Source of the DNA: Mucilaginibacter_A sp050954285
GTDB lineage: Bacteria; Bacteroidota; Bacteroidia; Sphingobacteriales; Sphingobacteriaceae
Reading direction: 5' to 3'
Length of the DNA stretch: 64,000 nt
Assembly: GCA_050954285.1 (NCBI GenBank)
Contig: JBPBPL010000029.1
Span: 13,727 to 77,726 of the forward strand
Position numbers and translations under genes: made by a program. Below the pieces are notes generated by a model. That model searched no databases, was not told where the DNA came from, and was given only the letters and a program-made list of their open reading frames with translations. This document shows positions 41,316 to 49,759 of the stretch, piece by piece; position 1 is the first letter of the stretch, and every line of letters begins with the position of its first letter.

Positions 41316-42037
41316 CAGTGTCCGAAGACTTCAAACTTTTCCCAGAAACCATCTTTTGGCAACGGCGCCAAAATGTCTACCGGTTCTTTTTTTACAGGAT
41401 GAATAAATTGCAATCTACGCGCGTGCAAACAAATGCTTTTCTTCAAACTGCCGCGCGGATAACCATATTTATTATCGCCCACAATCGGGCAATCCAAACT
41501 TGAAAGCTGCACCCGGATTTGATGCGGACGGCCAGTAATCGGGTCAACTTCAATTAAATAATAACCATTCAACTCACCAATTATTTTATAATTCAACTCT
41601 GCGCGTTGGCTTCCTTTCACTTCATGATTGTGCGGTGTGGTGACATTTTTCTGCTGATTTTTGACCAGCCAATGTACCAGATTTCCACTTTCCGGCACAG
41701 GTTTATTGCGCACCACGGCCCAATAAGTTTTGTGCATATCGCGGCTTTTAAATAATTCGTTCACCCGTTCCAGGGCTTTACTTGTTTTGGCAAATAAAAT
41801 TACGCCGCTCACCGGCCGATCCAACCGGTGCACCACACCCAGAAACGCACCGTTTGGCTTGTTGTATTTTTGGGCGATGTATCGCTTCACTTTCTCATCC
41901 AACGGCTCATCTCCGGTTTCATCAACCTGCACAATATCTCCGGCGCGCTTGTTTATGGCGATTAAATGATTGTCTTCATATAAAATATCTTTAGCAGTAA
42001 TATCGGCAGGAGTTGAAATATATTGAGAAGTACGCAT
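41315..42037 (-). CDS. RluA family RNA pseudouridine synthase
   Basis: A 240-residue protein from MRTSQYI (ATG at 42037). The catalytic block GVVHRLDRPVSGVILFAKT has the essential aspartate (HRLDRPVSG), and RPHQIRVQLSSLDCPIVGD is the family's second motif. There is no S4 domain, unlike RluC/RluD. RNA target is not readable: tRNA-32/rRNA-746 (RluA) or tRNA-65 (TruC) types are the options. Its leader carries a motif copy and a hairpin-forming repeat. Confidence 0.88.
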   Translation of the reverse strand: MRTSQYISTPADITAKDILYEDNHLIAINKRAGDIVQVDETGDEPLDEKVKRYIAQKYNKPNGAFLGVVHRLDRPVSGVILFAKTSKALERVNELFKSRDMHKTYWAVVRNKPVPESGNLVHWLVKNQQKNVTTPHNHEVKGSQRAELNYKIIGELNGYYLIEVDPITGRPHQIRVQLSSLDCPIVGDNKYGYPRGSLKKSICLHARRLQFIHPVKKEPVDILAPLPKDGFWEKFEVFGH

Positions 42038-42042
42038 GATGA

Positions 42043-42069
42043 TTTTATATCGATAAAAGAAGTATTGCC
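42043..42069 (-). repeat. dispersed motif copy (TTC core)
   Basis: TTTTATATC, GATAAAAGAAGTATT, GCC, immediately upstream of the synthase start. Confidence 0.88.
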
Positions 42070-42070
42070 T

Positions 42071-42150
42071 TGTCATGCCGAATGTTTTTCGGCATCTCAT
42101 CAAAAAGGTTCTGATTTATCAGGAGAGATCCTGAATCAGGTTCAGGATGA
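42071..42150. repeat. two-hairpin intergenic repeat
   Basis: Two perfect 8-bp hairpins: ATGCCGAA/TTCGGCAT (42075-42095) and ATCCTGAA/TTCAGGAT (42128-42148). The text TGTCATGCCGAA...GGAGAGATCCTGAATCAGG is like intergenic repeats I recall being frequent in Bacteroidota. It fills most of the gap between the RluA-type gene and panB. Confidence 0.55.
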
Positions 42151-42153
42151 AAG

Positions 42154-42969
42154 TTAATACTGCTCCTTCTCCCCCGGAAAATCCTTTGATTTTACATCTG
42201 CAATATAGCTTTTCACGGCGCCGCTCATCTCCTCAAATAAGTTCAAATACTGACGCAAAAACCTGGGTTTGAATCCTTTATTCAAACCCAGCATATCATG
42301 AATGACCAAAACCTGTCCATCGCAACCACCGCCAGCACCAATCCCTATCGTTGGGATCGTTAAAGAATTGGTTACTTCCTGAGCCAGTTTTGCCGGAATT
42401 TTCTCCAGAACCACACCAAAACAACCAGCCTCTTGCAAAGCCAGCGCATCAGTTTTGAGTTTGTTGGCTTCGGCTTCTTCTTTCGCCCGCACGGTATATG
42501 TACCGAATTTATAGATGGATTGCGGCGTTAAACCCAAATGGCCCATTACCGGGATTCCGGCCGCCAGAATGCGGATAACAGATTCTACAATTTCCGTTCC
42601 GCCTTCCATTTTTACGGCGTGCGCACCGGCTTCTTTCATGATGCGGATGGCAGAATACAAAGCTTCCTTGGAGTTTCCCTGATAAGAACCAAAAGGCAGA
42701 TCCACCACTACCAATGCTTTTTTGGCCGCCCGCACAACAGAAGATGCATGATAAATCATTTGATCCAGCGTGATTGGCAGCGTCGTTTCGTGCCCGGCCA
42801 TCACATTGGAAGCCGAATCGCCCACCAAAATCACGTCCATTCCGGCATCTTCCACCACGGCAGCCATCGAAAAATCGTAAGCCGTAAGCATGGCAATCTT
42901 TTCGCCGCGCTGCTTCATTTCCTGTAAAGTATTGGTGGTAATGCGCTTAACTTCTTTATTTACAGACAT
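42154..42969 (-). CDS. panB: 3-methyl-2-oxobutanoate hydroxymethyltransferase
   Basis: A 271-residue TIM-barrel enzyme. MLTAYDFSMAAVVEDAGMD and VGDSASNVMAGHETTLPIT are diagnostic, with KMEGGTEI and IGIGAGGGCDGQVLVIHDMLG. It transfers a hydroxymethyl group from methylene-THF to ketoisovalerate, the first committed step to pantothenate. There is no panC or panD beside it. Monocistronic. Confidence 0.96.
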   Translation of the reverse strand: MSVNKEVKRITTNTLQEMKQRGEKIAMLTAYDFSMAAVVEDAGMDVILVGDSASNVMAGHETTLPITLDQMIYHASSVVRAAKKALVVVDLPFGSYQGNSKEALYSAIRIMKEAGAHAVKMEGGTEIVESVIRILAAGIPVMGHLGLTPQSIYKFGTYTVRAKEEAEANKLKTDALALQEAGCFGVVLEKIPAKLAQEVTNSLTIPTIGIGAGGGCDGQVLVIHDMLGLNKGFKPRFLRQYLNLFEEMSGAVKSYIADVKSKDFPGEKEQY

Positions 42970-43066
42970 GTTATCCAGTTTTTACTTGCTTTTTTTGAAG
43001 GTGTAAATGTAGAACAACCAATTGTAAAATCATTCAATCAGACTTCTAAAAATCAGCCGGAAAATC

Positions 43067-43074
43067 TACCTTTG
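43067..43074 (+). promoter_or_regulatory. -7 box upstream of carA
   Basis: TACCTTTG, a perfect match, 103 bases before the carA start, which leaves a leader containing a motif copy. Confidence 0.4.
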
Positions 43075-43142
43075 TCTCCTGTGAATTCAGAAGTTTTATT
43101 TTTGCTTTTTCCTGCACGCTTCACATTAGGTTTTCCTTCGGA

Positions 43143-43160
43143 GAATGCTTCTTTTATCCA
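43143..43160 (+). repeat. dispersed motif copy (TTC core)
   Basis: AATGCTTCTTTTATCC, in the carA leader. Confidence 0.82.
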
Positions 43161-43177
43161 CCTTTTTTTGAATCAAC

Positions 43178-44290
43178 ATGATTAACTTCACCAAGTTACC
43201 GGCCATTTTATTACTGGCCGATGGTACTGTTTACCACGGGAAAGCTGCCGGAAAAATCGGTACGACTGTAGGCGAAATCTGCTTTAATACGGGCATGACG
43301 GGCTATCAGGAAATTTTTACCGATCCCTCCTACTTCGGTCAAATTATGGTAACCACCAATGCGCATATCGGCAATTATGGTATCCACCATGATGAAACAG
43401 AATCCGGACAGATACAGATTGCGGGCCTGGTTTGCAAGAATTACAACATTCAGTACAGCCGAAAAGAAGCTGATTTATCTATTCAGGATTATTTTCAGGA
43501 GCAAAATATTGTTTCCATTTCGGATATTGACACCCGCGAACTGGTGCGCCACATCCGCGATAAAGGTGCCATGAATGCCATTATTTCTTCGGAGATTTTG
43601 GATGTAGATGCACTGAAAGCAAAACTGGCAGAAGTACCTTCGATGGACGGTTTGGAACTTTCTTCGCAAGTTTCTACCAACGAAACGTATGATATCGGTG
43701 ATGAAAACTCCAAATATCGTGTTGCCGTTTTAGATTTAGGCGTGAAGAAAAACATTCTGCGTAATTTTTCAGAACGTGGTGTTTTTGCCCGTGTTTTTCC
43801 ATCCTACACCACGTTTGAGGAAATGCAGGAATTTAACCCGACCGGCTATTTTATTTCCAATGGTCCCGGCGATCCATCTGCAATGGATTATGCCATCAAC
43901 ACCGTGAAAAAAGTTTTGGAAGCCGATAAACCGATGTTTGGCATCTGCCTGGGTCATCAGTTGCTGGCTTTGGCAAACGACATTCCAACCGAAAAAATGT
44001 TTAACGGGCACCGCGGCATCAATCACCCGGTTAAAAATATTATCAAAGATCATTGCGAAGTTACTTCACAAAATCATGGTTTTGGCGTGGTGCAAGACGC
44101 GGTGAGAAATTCTGACAGAGTAGAAATTACGCATATCAACCTGAATGACAATTCGATTGAAGGTATCCGCGTTAAGGGTAAAAATGCGTTTTCGGTGCAA
44201 TATCATCCGGAAGCTTCTCCCGGCCCGCATGATTCCCGCTATCTTTTTGATGATTTTGTGGAGATGATGAATATAAAATCGGAAAGTTAG
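43178..44290 (+). CDS. carA: carbamoyl-phosphate synthase small subunit
   Basis: A 370-residue glutamine amidotransferase. The N-terminal CPSase domain has EICFNTGMTGYQEIFTDPSY. The class I amidotransferase domain has SNGPGDPSAMDY, MFGICLGHQLLALA (nucleophile Cys) and QYHPEASPGPHDS (catalytic His/Glu). It supplies ammonia to CarB for pyrimidines and arginine. carB is not in the window. A hairpin terminator follows. Confidence 0.97.
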   Translation: MINFTKLPAILLLADGTVYHGKAAGKIGTTVGEICFNTGMTGYQEIFTDPSYFGQIMVTTNAHIGNYGIHHDETESGQIQIAGLVCKNYNIQYSRKEADLSIQDYFQEQNIVSISDIDTRELVRHIRDKGAMNAIISSEILDVDALKAKLAEVPSMDGLELSSQVSTNETYDIGDENSKYRVAVLDLGVKKNILRNFSERGVFARVFPSYTTFEEMQEFNPTGYFISNGPGDPSAMDYAINTVKKVLEADKPMFGICLGHQLLALANDIPTEKMFNGHRGINHPVKNIIKDHCEVTSQNHGFGVVQDAVRNSDRVEITHINLNDNSIEGIRVKGKNAFSVQYHPEASPGPHDSRYLFDDFVEMMNIKSES

Positions 44291-44329
44291 GAAACCGAAA
44301 GATCTGTATCAAAAATAAAATATAATTAG

Positions 44330-44358
44330 GCTACCTTGAAAAAGGCGGCCTTTTTTAT
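44330..44358 (+). terminator. carA terminator
   Basis: GGCTACCTT GAAA AAGGCGGCC with one mismatch and a G-U, followed by TTTTTTATT. Confidence 0.75.
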
Positions 44359-44359
44359 T

Positions 44360-44386
44360 GATGCTGTTTTTATAGGGGGAAATTTG
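44360..44386 (+). repeat. dispersed motif copy (TGT core)
   Basis: GATGCTGTTTTTATAGGGGG then AAATTT, directly after the carA terminator. Confidence 0.82.
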
Positions 44387-44553
44387 GTATCACTTCAACA
44401 CAATTAATTAGGATTGCTTCTTTTTGCCTGCATTCTTCAAATCAATAAAAATATTAACTTGTAAGCTTATTTAGCGTAATCAAGTTCTTATTATTGATTA
44501 TTAAAAAGATATATAACCGTTTTTATTAAAAAATTAGCTATACCTATTTGTAA

Positions 44554-47190
44554 ATGAAGTATGTTAAAATTTGTATTTTATTATTTATCCTGATTTTTTT
44601 TAACAAAATTCTTGCTTTAGCGCAGCCAACAATTACACCTAAAGCAGGAAATATTATTTTTACGTTGGATGCGAGCGGAAATAAAATAATTTCGCTGCCG
44701 GATGTAGCAACGGTTACTACTTCAGCATCTTCTTCACCTACGATTACTATTGGTCCAACCAGTTTCAATTGTTCTACACTTGGGCTTCAAATGGTAACGG
44801 TTACTGCAAGCGATGAAGTAGCAACGCCTTCAAACGTTAGTTTTAATTACCCTTTAGGAATTACGCGAGACGGTAGCGGGAACCTGTTTGTTGCAGAATA
44901 TAACAGCATACGCAAAATTACTCCTACCGGATTGGTGACTACTTTTGCTGGTAATTTACAAGCAGGATCAAGTGATGGAACAGGTAACACTGCATATTTT
45001 AATAACCCGATGGGCTTAGCTGCTGATGCGTTGGGTAATGTTTATGTAGCAGATGTAGGTAATAATAAAATTAGAAAAATTGATCCTAGTGGTATCGTTA
45101 CTACCGTTGCAGGTAGTGGTACAAAAACATTCGCTGATGGAATAGGTACTGCAGCAGGTTTCAACAATCCGCAAAGTATTACTTTAGATGCTATCGGAAA
45201 TATTTACGTAGCAGATTATGGTAATAGTAGAATTAGAAAAATCACTCAGGCTGGAATAGTTACTACTATAGCCGGCAGTAACTATGGTTTTGCAGATGGC
45301 CCGGGAACTACGGCCAAATTTATAAGCCCCAGCGGAATAGTTTCAGACAAAGCAGGAAATATTTATGTGGCCGATCAGGGAAATAAACGGATTAGGAAAA
45401 TAGATCAAAACGGAATAGTAACTACTCTTGCAGGAAATGGTAATGCAGGAATAATGGATGGTGCCGGTAATATCGCCACTTTTTATAACCCCAGCGGATT
45501 AGCAATTGATGCAGAAGGAAATATTTATGTGTCCGACCAGTTGTCAATGAAAATAAGACAAGTTACCCCAACAGGATTTGTCAGCACAGTTGCAGGAAAT
45601 ACTACGATAGGCTCAGTTGATGGTATAGGAATCAAAGCGAGCTTCAGCTATCCTTTTGGATTAGTTACGGATGCAGACAATAATATTTATGTTGCAGATG
45701 CCGGTAACAACAAAATTAGGGAAATTTCCTCCACGGCTGTAGTTACAACTTTTGCTGGAAGCGGTGCAAAAGGATCTCAAAATGGTAATATTAAAAATAC
45801 AAGCACTACTCAACAATCTACTCTGCAAATTCCAGTTACGGTAGTTAGCCCGCTGATAATATCTTCGACTTACAGCGATGTCATTATACCACAATACGGT
45901 TCCTGCAATGCTATTTTGCCAGATTATACCACTACGGCTACAGCTACCAGCAGTTGTAGTGGAAAAATAGCATTCAGTCAGTTGCCGGTTGCCGGAACAC
46001 AGCTAATCACCGGTTCTTCTGTACCTGTTACCATCACTGCAACTGATGCTTACGGAACTACTGCTGCTAAAACTTTTCAGGTTTCGGTCAATCCGGTTCC
46101 AACTGATACGGTGAAAGTAAGCATAGCTGCCAGTTCAACCAATACCTGTGCTGGCGTACCTATCTTTTTTACAGCTAGCGTGATTAACGGTGGCAGTACC
46201 TCATCCTATCAGTGGCAAGTAAACGGCAATAATACCGGGACAAATAGTGCTACTTATACCAATGGCATGCTATATGATAACGATCAAATTACCTGCATTG
46301 TTACCAGTAGTTTATCCTGTTTGTCTATTCCTATGGTCACATCCAATCGGATTACCGTTCATATTAATCCTAACGTTACGCCCTCAGTAATTATCAGTTC
46401 GTCTGCATCTACTGTTTGCGCTGGTAATGCGGTAACATTCATAGCAAAAATCATTAATGGTGGCAGCAATCCATCCTATCAATGGCAAATGAACGGCAAT
46501 AAACAGAGTGTAAATACTTCAACATTTACTACTACAACTTTGGCTGATGGCGATATTGTTAACTGTGTAATAAATAGCAATGCCCTATGTTTAACCAATC
46601 AAACAGCAGTTTCTAACCAGGATACCATTAAAGTTAGTCCTATCCTTATTCCCTCAGTAACAATAACAGCTTCGGCCACAACTGTTTTCTCAGGCACTAA
46701 AGTGACGTGTACAGCTGCTACGTTTAATGCCGGAACTGCGCCAGATTATCAGTGGCAGGTAAACGGCGGCAATGTTGGCGCCAACAGTCAGACTTATACC
46801 AGCAATACATTTAAGAACGGTGATGTAATCAGATGCAAAGTAACCGGCAATAATAGTGCAGCTTGTGTTATAAATAATGGAATTATCTCCAACGCTTTAA
46901 CCATTAATGTAAATACGCTTTTAAACGCCATTAAAATACCAACGGCTTTTTCTCCAAACGGAGACGGGATTAATGACCTATGGAACATACCTGCTTTAAC
47001 CAATTATGCGGATTGTTTGGTGGAAGTGTATAGCCGTTATGGACAATTAATCTACCAGTCTAAAGGCTATAGCAAAGCGTGGGATGGTACGCTTAACGGA
47101 AAAATATTGCCTGTAGGAACTTACTATTATATTATCGGTTCTAAAACTGATTTGCAAAGAATTGCAGGGAATGTTACGATTCTCAGATAA
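44554..47190 (+). CDS. NHL-repeat surface protein with T9SS C-terminal domain
   Basis: An 878-residue exported protein with a signal peptide (residues 1-24). Residues about 100-420 hold six NHL repeats of the form NPxGLAxDxxGNVYVADxGNNKIRKI. A HYR-like domain follows at about 430-520, then three ~90-residue Ig/PKD-like repeats at about 525-790, each with SYQWQVNG. The last ~85 residues, from FSPNGDGINDLWNI on, are the gliding-motility-associated C-terminal domain (CHU_C) that sends proteins through the type IX system. The NHL propeller and Ig tandem suggest adhesion or protein binding at the cell surface. Confidence 0.92.
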   Translation: MKYVKICILLFILIFFNKILALAQPTITPKAGNIIFTLDASGNKIISLPDVATVTTSASSSPTITIGPTSFNCSTLGLQMVTVTASDEVATPSNVSFNYPLGITRDGSGNLFVAEYNSIRKITPTGLVTTFAGNLQAGSSDGTGNTAYFNNPMGLAADALGNVYVADVGNNKIRKIDPSGIVTTVAGSGTKTFADGIGTAAGFNNPQSITLDAIGNIYVADYGNSRIRKITQAGIVTTIAGSNYGFADGPGTTAKFISPSGIVSDKAGNIYVADQGNKRIRKIDQNGIVTTLAGNGNAGIMDGAGNIATFYNPSGLAIDAEGNIYVSDQLSMKIRQVTPTGFVSTVAGNTTIGSVDGIGIKASFSYPFGLVTDADNNIYVADAGNNKIREISSTAVVTTFAGSGAKGSQNGNIKNTSTTQQSTLQIPVTVVSPLIISSTYSDVIIPQYGSCNAILPDYTTTATATSSCSGKIAFSQLPVAGTQLITGSSVPVTITATDAYGTTAAKTFQVSVNPVPTDTVKVSIAASSTNTCAGVPIFFTASVINGGSTSSYQWQVNGNNTGTNSATYTNGMLYDNDQITCIVTSSLSCLSIPMVTSNRITVHINPNVTPSVIISSSASTVCAGNAVTFIAKIINGGSNPSYQWQMNGNKQSVNTSTFTTTTLADGDIVNCVINSNALCLTNQTAVSNQDTIKVSPILIPSVTITASATTVFSGTKVTCTAATFNAGTAPDYQWQVNGGNVGANSQTYTSNTFKNGDVIRCKVTGNNSAACVINNGIISNALTINVNTLLNAIKIPTAFSPNGDGINDLWNIPALTNYADCLVEVYSRYGQLIYQSKGYSKAWDGTLNGKILPVGTYYYIIGSKTDLQRIAGNVTILR

Positions 47191-47204
47191 TTTACAATCG
47201 CTAT

Positions 47205-47230
47205 TAATGCTTCTTTTATCACCTAAAAAT
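47205..47230 (+). repeat. dispersed motif copy (TTC core)
   Basis: AATGCTTCTTTTATCACC, TAAAAAT, 15 bases after the NHL gene stop. Confidence 0.88.
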
Positions 47231-47290
47231 TATTCTCCTAAAAAACCCCAAACAGCAACACTACAGTTTTGATTATTCCTGATTGCAATA

Positions 47291-48052
47291 TTAGCGTGAA
47301 CGGACAAAATCGTTCAGGCTTTTTAAATTTTTGATGGCATCACCCATGGTATTGTTAAAATAAACGTAAATACATTTCCCTTCGCTTTGCCAGTCTTTTA
47401 TATATTGGGCATATTCATACAGGAAATCATCGTCGTAACTTCCTTTATAATTTCCGCCGGGACCATGAAAACGTAAATACACAAATGCCGTTGCCGGCTC
47501 TAATAAAGGTGAAGCTGCAGAAGATTTATCATGTAATACAATTCCCATTTGGTAGTTGCTCAGCAAATCATAAGTTTCTTCGCAATACCAGGAACGATCG
47601 CGGAACTCCAGTGCTATTTTCCAGTTTTGCTCTGCATCAGCATCTTGTATAGCAAGCATCAGTTTTTCCAATTGATGCATACTTGCAATTTTCAAACTTG
47701 GCGGAAACTGAACCAGCAAACATCCTTTTTTGCTTCCGGCATTTGCAATTACTTGTAAAAAGTGATTAACATCTTCTACATTAAAATTAAGTCCCTTGTT
47801 GTGGGTGATTCCTTGCCAGAGTTTAAAAGTAAACCTAAAATCTTCCGGAACACTTTCTGCCCATTTCTGAACAGTAACAGCCATGGGAACTTTATAAAAC
47901 GAGCTGTTGATTTCTACGCTGTTAAACAGGGAAGCATAATAAGTCAGCCTGCTTTTATCCTGAAATTCTGGCGGAAACGATAGTTTATTGGGTACAGGAA
48001 GCACCACACCGCTTGTACCGGAATAAAAATTACTTTTTGGCTGATCTGCCAT
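47291..48052 (-). CDS. DUF72 family protein
   Basis: A 253-residue cytoplasmic protein with the DUF72 TIM-barrel signatures: FYSGTSGVV near the start, VEINSSFYKVP, FRFTFKLWQGITH, and FVYLRFHGPGG with YAQYIKDW and YVYFNNTMGDAI near the end. The family is widespread, has metal- and phosphate-binding-type loops and has no agreed activity. It is intact and of typical length. Confidence 0.92.
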   Translation of the reverse strand: MADQPKSNFYSGTSGVVLPVPNKLSFPPEFQDKSRLTYYASLFNSVEINSSFYKVPMAVTVQKWAESVPEDFRFTFKLWQGITHNKGLNFNVEDVNHFLQVIANAGSKKGCLLVQFPPSLKIASMHQLEKLMLAIQDADAEQNWKIALEFRDRSWYCEETYDLLSNYQMGIVLHDKSSAASPLLEPATAFVYLRFHGPGGNYKGSYDDDFLYEYAQYIKDWQSEGKCIYVYFNNTMGDAIKNLKSLNDFVRSR

Positions 48053-48114
48053 TGATTAAATCATTATCCTCTGAAAAACAAGTAGTTGCATTAAAAATTT
48101 GTTTCAGATTTTTA

Positions 48115-48564
48115 TCAGGTAGCAGCCACTAATTTACTTGTACTTCTGTAAACATAAGCGTTAAAAATATGCCTTCTGGCAAACCTTCCGGGAGAATCGG
48201 CATTAACCAGTTTGATGTAAATAGCCTTGGGCACATCAAAATATTCATAAATGCTGCCATCAAAAAAACTTACTGTCAGCACCTGCGATTTGTATTCAAA
48301 ATCCGTCAGTGCAGAAGTTGTGGTGGTCAGCGTGTATTCGTTTAAGGTTTGGTTGCGGGTTTCCGGTGCAATGCTTACCAAAAAATGATAAGCTTCAATA
48401 ATGGTTTTGCTTTTTTCTTCGGCTGCAAGTTTGTCTTCGTGGCTGTCCTGAAACTTATCCGGATGCCAGGCTTTCATCAAACTTCGGTAAACCGTTTTCA
48501 ACTCCTGCAACTCGGCATCATGGCTTACTTCTAACAGTTTTCTATAATCAACAATTTTTTTCAT
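48115..48564 (-). CDS. J domain-KTSC domain fusion protein
   Basis: A 149-residue protein. Residues about 5-65 are a J domain with intact HPD (KAWHPDKF), YRKLLEVSHDAELQELK, and a helix after. Residues about 90-145 are a KTSC-like domain: VLTVSFFDGSIYEYFDVP, then RFARRHIFNAYVYR. KTSC is linked in literature to DNA- or nuclease-associated proteins. The J domain should recruit DnaK. Whether the KTSC part binds nucleic acid or protein is open. A perfect -7 box (TACCTTTG) lies at 48637-48644. Confidence 0.85.
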   Translation of the reverse strand: MKKIVDYRKLLEVSHDAELQELKTVYRSLMKAWHPDKFQDSHEDKLAAEEKSKTIIEAYHFLVSIAPETRNQTLNEYTLTTTTSALTDFEYKSQVLTVSFFDGSIYEYFDVPKAIYIKLVNADSPGRFARRHIFNAYVYRSTSKLVAAT

Positions 48565-48636
48565 AGGATCAATTCGTAGGGTTTATCATTGTTGAAAATG
48601 AAATTATGGCATGGATTTTCAACGACAATAATTTTG

Positions 48637-48644
48637 CAAAGGTA
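48637..48644 (-). promoter_or_regulatory. -7 box of J-KTSC gene
   Basis: Minus strand TACCTTTG, 73 bases before the start codon. Confidence 0.45.
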
Positions 48645-48686
48645 CATCTTCTGCCTAAAATTTTAATTTTTGTTTTGGTTTTTGCT

Positions 48687-48711
48687 GATGCTTCTTTTAT
48701 CACCTAAAAAT
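48687..48711 (+). repeat. dispersed motif copy (TTC core) over a stop codon
   Basis: GATGCTTCTTTTATCACC, TAAAAAT; CTA inside it is the TAG stop of the small gene at 48704-48988, the same arrangement as at mtgA. Confidence 0.9.
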
Positions 48712-48988
48712 CACTGTCCTCACTCCTGTACTTTCTAAAATACCAGGCAATTGCCGAACGGTACAATTGCTTATTCCAGCCGTAACCTTTGGCAAACAGT
48801 TCTGGTTGCAAAACATGGAAAAGCAAAGGTTCGCCATGATCGTCCGAATAAAACTTAATGGCATCCGCAGGCAAGTTTACGTTTTCTTCTGCCTGCGGAT
48901 AAACGCGCATCCTTAATTCTTTTTCCCGGCAAATCAGCAGATCACGGGCAGGATTTTCAGGATCAGGAATGACTTCAAACTGTAACAT
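48704..48988 (-). CDS. small hypothetical protein
   Basis: A 94-residue protein with FEVIPDPENPARDLLICREK at the start and HVLQPELFAKGYGWNKQLYR near the end, cytoplasmic, mixed alpha/beta. I recognise no family. It lies upstream of the J-KTSC gene in the same direction with a 139-base gap. Confidence 0.6.
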   Translation of the reverse strand: MLQFEVIPDPENPARDLLICREKELRMRVYPQAEENVNLPADAIKFYSDDHGEPLLFHVLQPELFAKGYGWNKQLYRSAIAWYFRKYRSEDSDF

Positions 48989-49149
48989 GGTTATTTAATT
49001 TAAGATCATCGGATAAAATTGAGCGGACTATAATCTCAACACATTAAGTTAAAAAGCCATCCTGTAAACAAGCAAAACCCTTTATTTCTTTTGTTGTTGA
49101 TAAAAACGCTAACGGTATTTTAGCTAAAAATGAGTTATAAAAAGCATGG

Positions 49150-49190
49150 ATAAAAGAAGTATCAAAGCTAAAAACCAATGCTTCTTTTAT
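49150..49190. repeat. inverted pair of dispersed motifs (TTC core) between divergent genes
   Basis: ATAAAAGAAGTAT (49150-49162) and ATGCTTCTTTTAT (49178-49190), with a TAAAAT tail at 49195-49200. It lies between two divergent starts, so a terminator role is unlikely. Confidence 0.88.
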
Positions 49191-49240
49191 AGCCTAAAAT
49201 ATCAATTATCTAATTTTTGAATTTATCTTAATTTGAACTT

Positions 49241-49597
49241 ATGGAAAAGCCAATATCCAGAAAAATGCACGGCGGTGCTGATTATGTTTATGCCGCACTT
49301 ACAGCGGTTTTACCAGAATTAGCTGGTTTTGAGGAAGAAGAAAAAGCAAAATTGCTGTGCCGTATCATCAGTGGCGGAACTTTAGCTTATACGCTTTTAA
49401 CCCGTGCCGAATGGGGATTATTCAAACTGATTCCTTTTAAAGCACATTTAATGATTGATTTTACCGCAGGCATTTTTACGCTTGGTGCTCCCTGGCTTTT
49501 CAAGTTTTCTGCCAATAAAAAAGCCCGGAATGCTTTTCTGGCAATTGGGCTAACCAGCGTTGTAGCGAGTTTGCTGACGGAGCCAGAGGAAATGTAG
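49241..49597 (+). CDS. small membrane protein
   Basis: A 118-residue protein with three or four hydrophobic segments (YVYAALTAVLPELAGF, GTLAYTLLTRAEWG, MIDFTAGIFTLGAPWLF, AFLAIGLTSVVASLL) and short charged loops; the SPW-repeat-like pattern of small bacterial membrane proteins is a possible match. The function is unknown. Confidence 0.7.
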   Translation: MEKPISRKMHGGADYVYAALTAVLPELAGFEEEEKAKLLCRIISGGTLAYTLLTRAEWGLFKLIPFKAHLMIDFTAGIFTLGAPWLFKFSANKKARNAFLAIGLTSVVASLLTEPEEM

Positions 49598-49657
49598 CTT
49601 AATATATTTTGATTTATTTATAGAAAGGCTGCCTGTAAAAAGGTGGCTGTTTTTGTT

Positions 49658-49680
49658 GATGCTGTTTTTATGGGAGGAAA
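49658..49680 (+). repeat. dispersed motif copy (TGT core)
   Basis: GATGCTGTTTTTATGGGAGG, AAA; it follows a weak hairpin (GGCTGCCTG...GGTGGCTG), as at 44360. Confidence 0.8.
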
Positions 49681-49759
49681 GTTGTATTGGATTATAATTA
49701 AAAAACAAGTTAATTTACCAATTGGTGATACTACTTTTTAATAGTTAAATTATAAAAAT

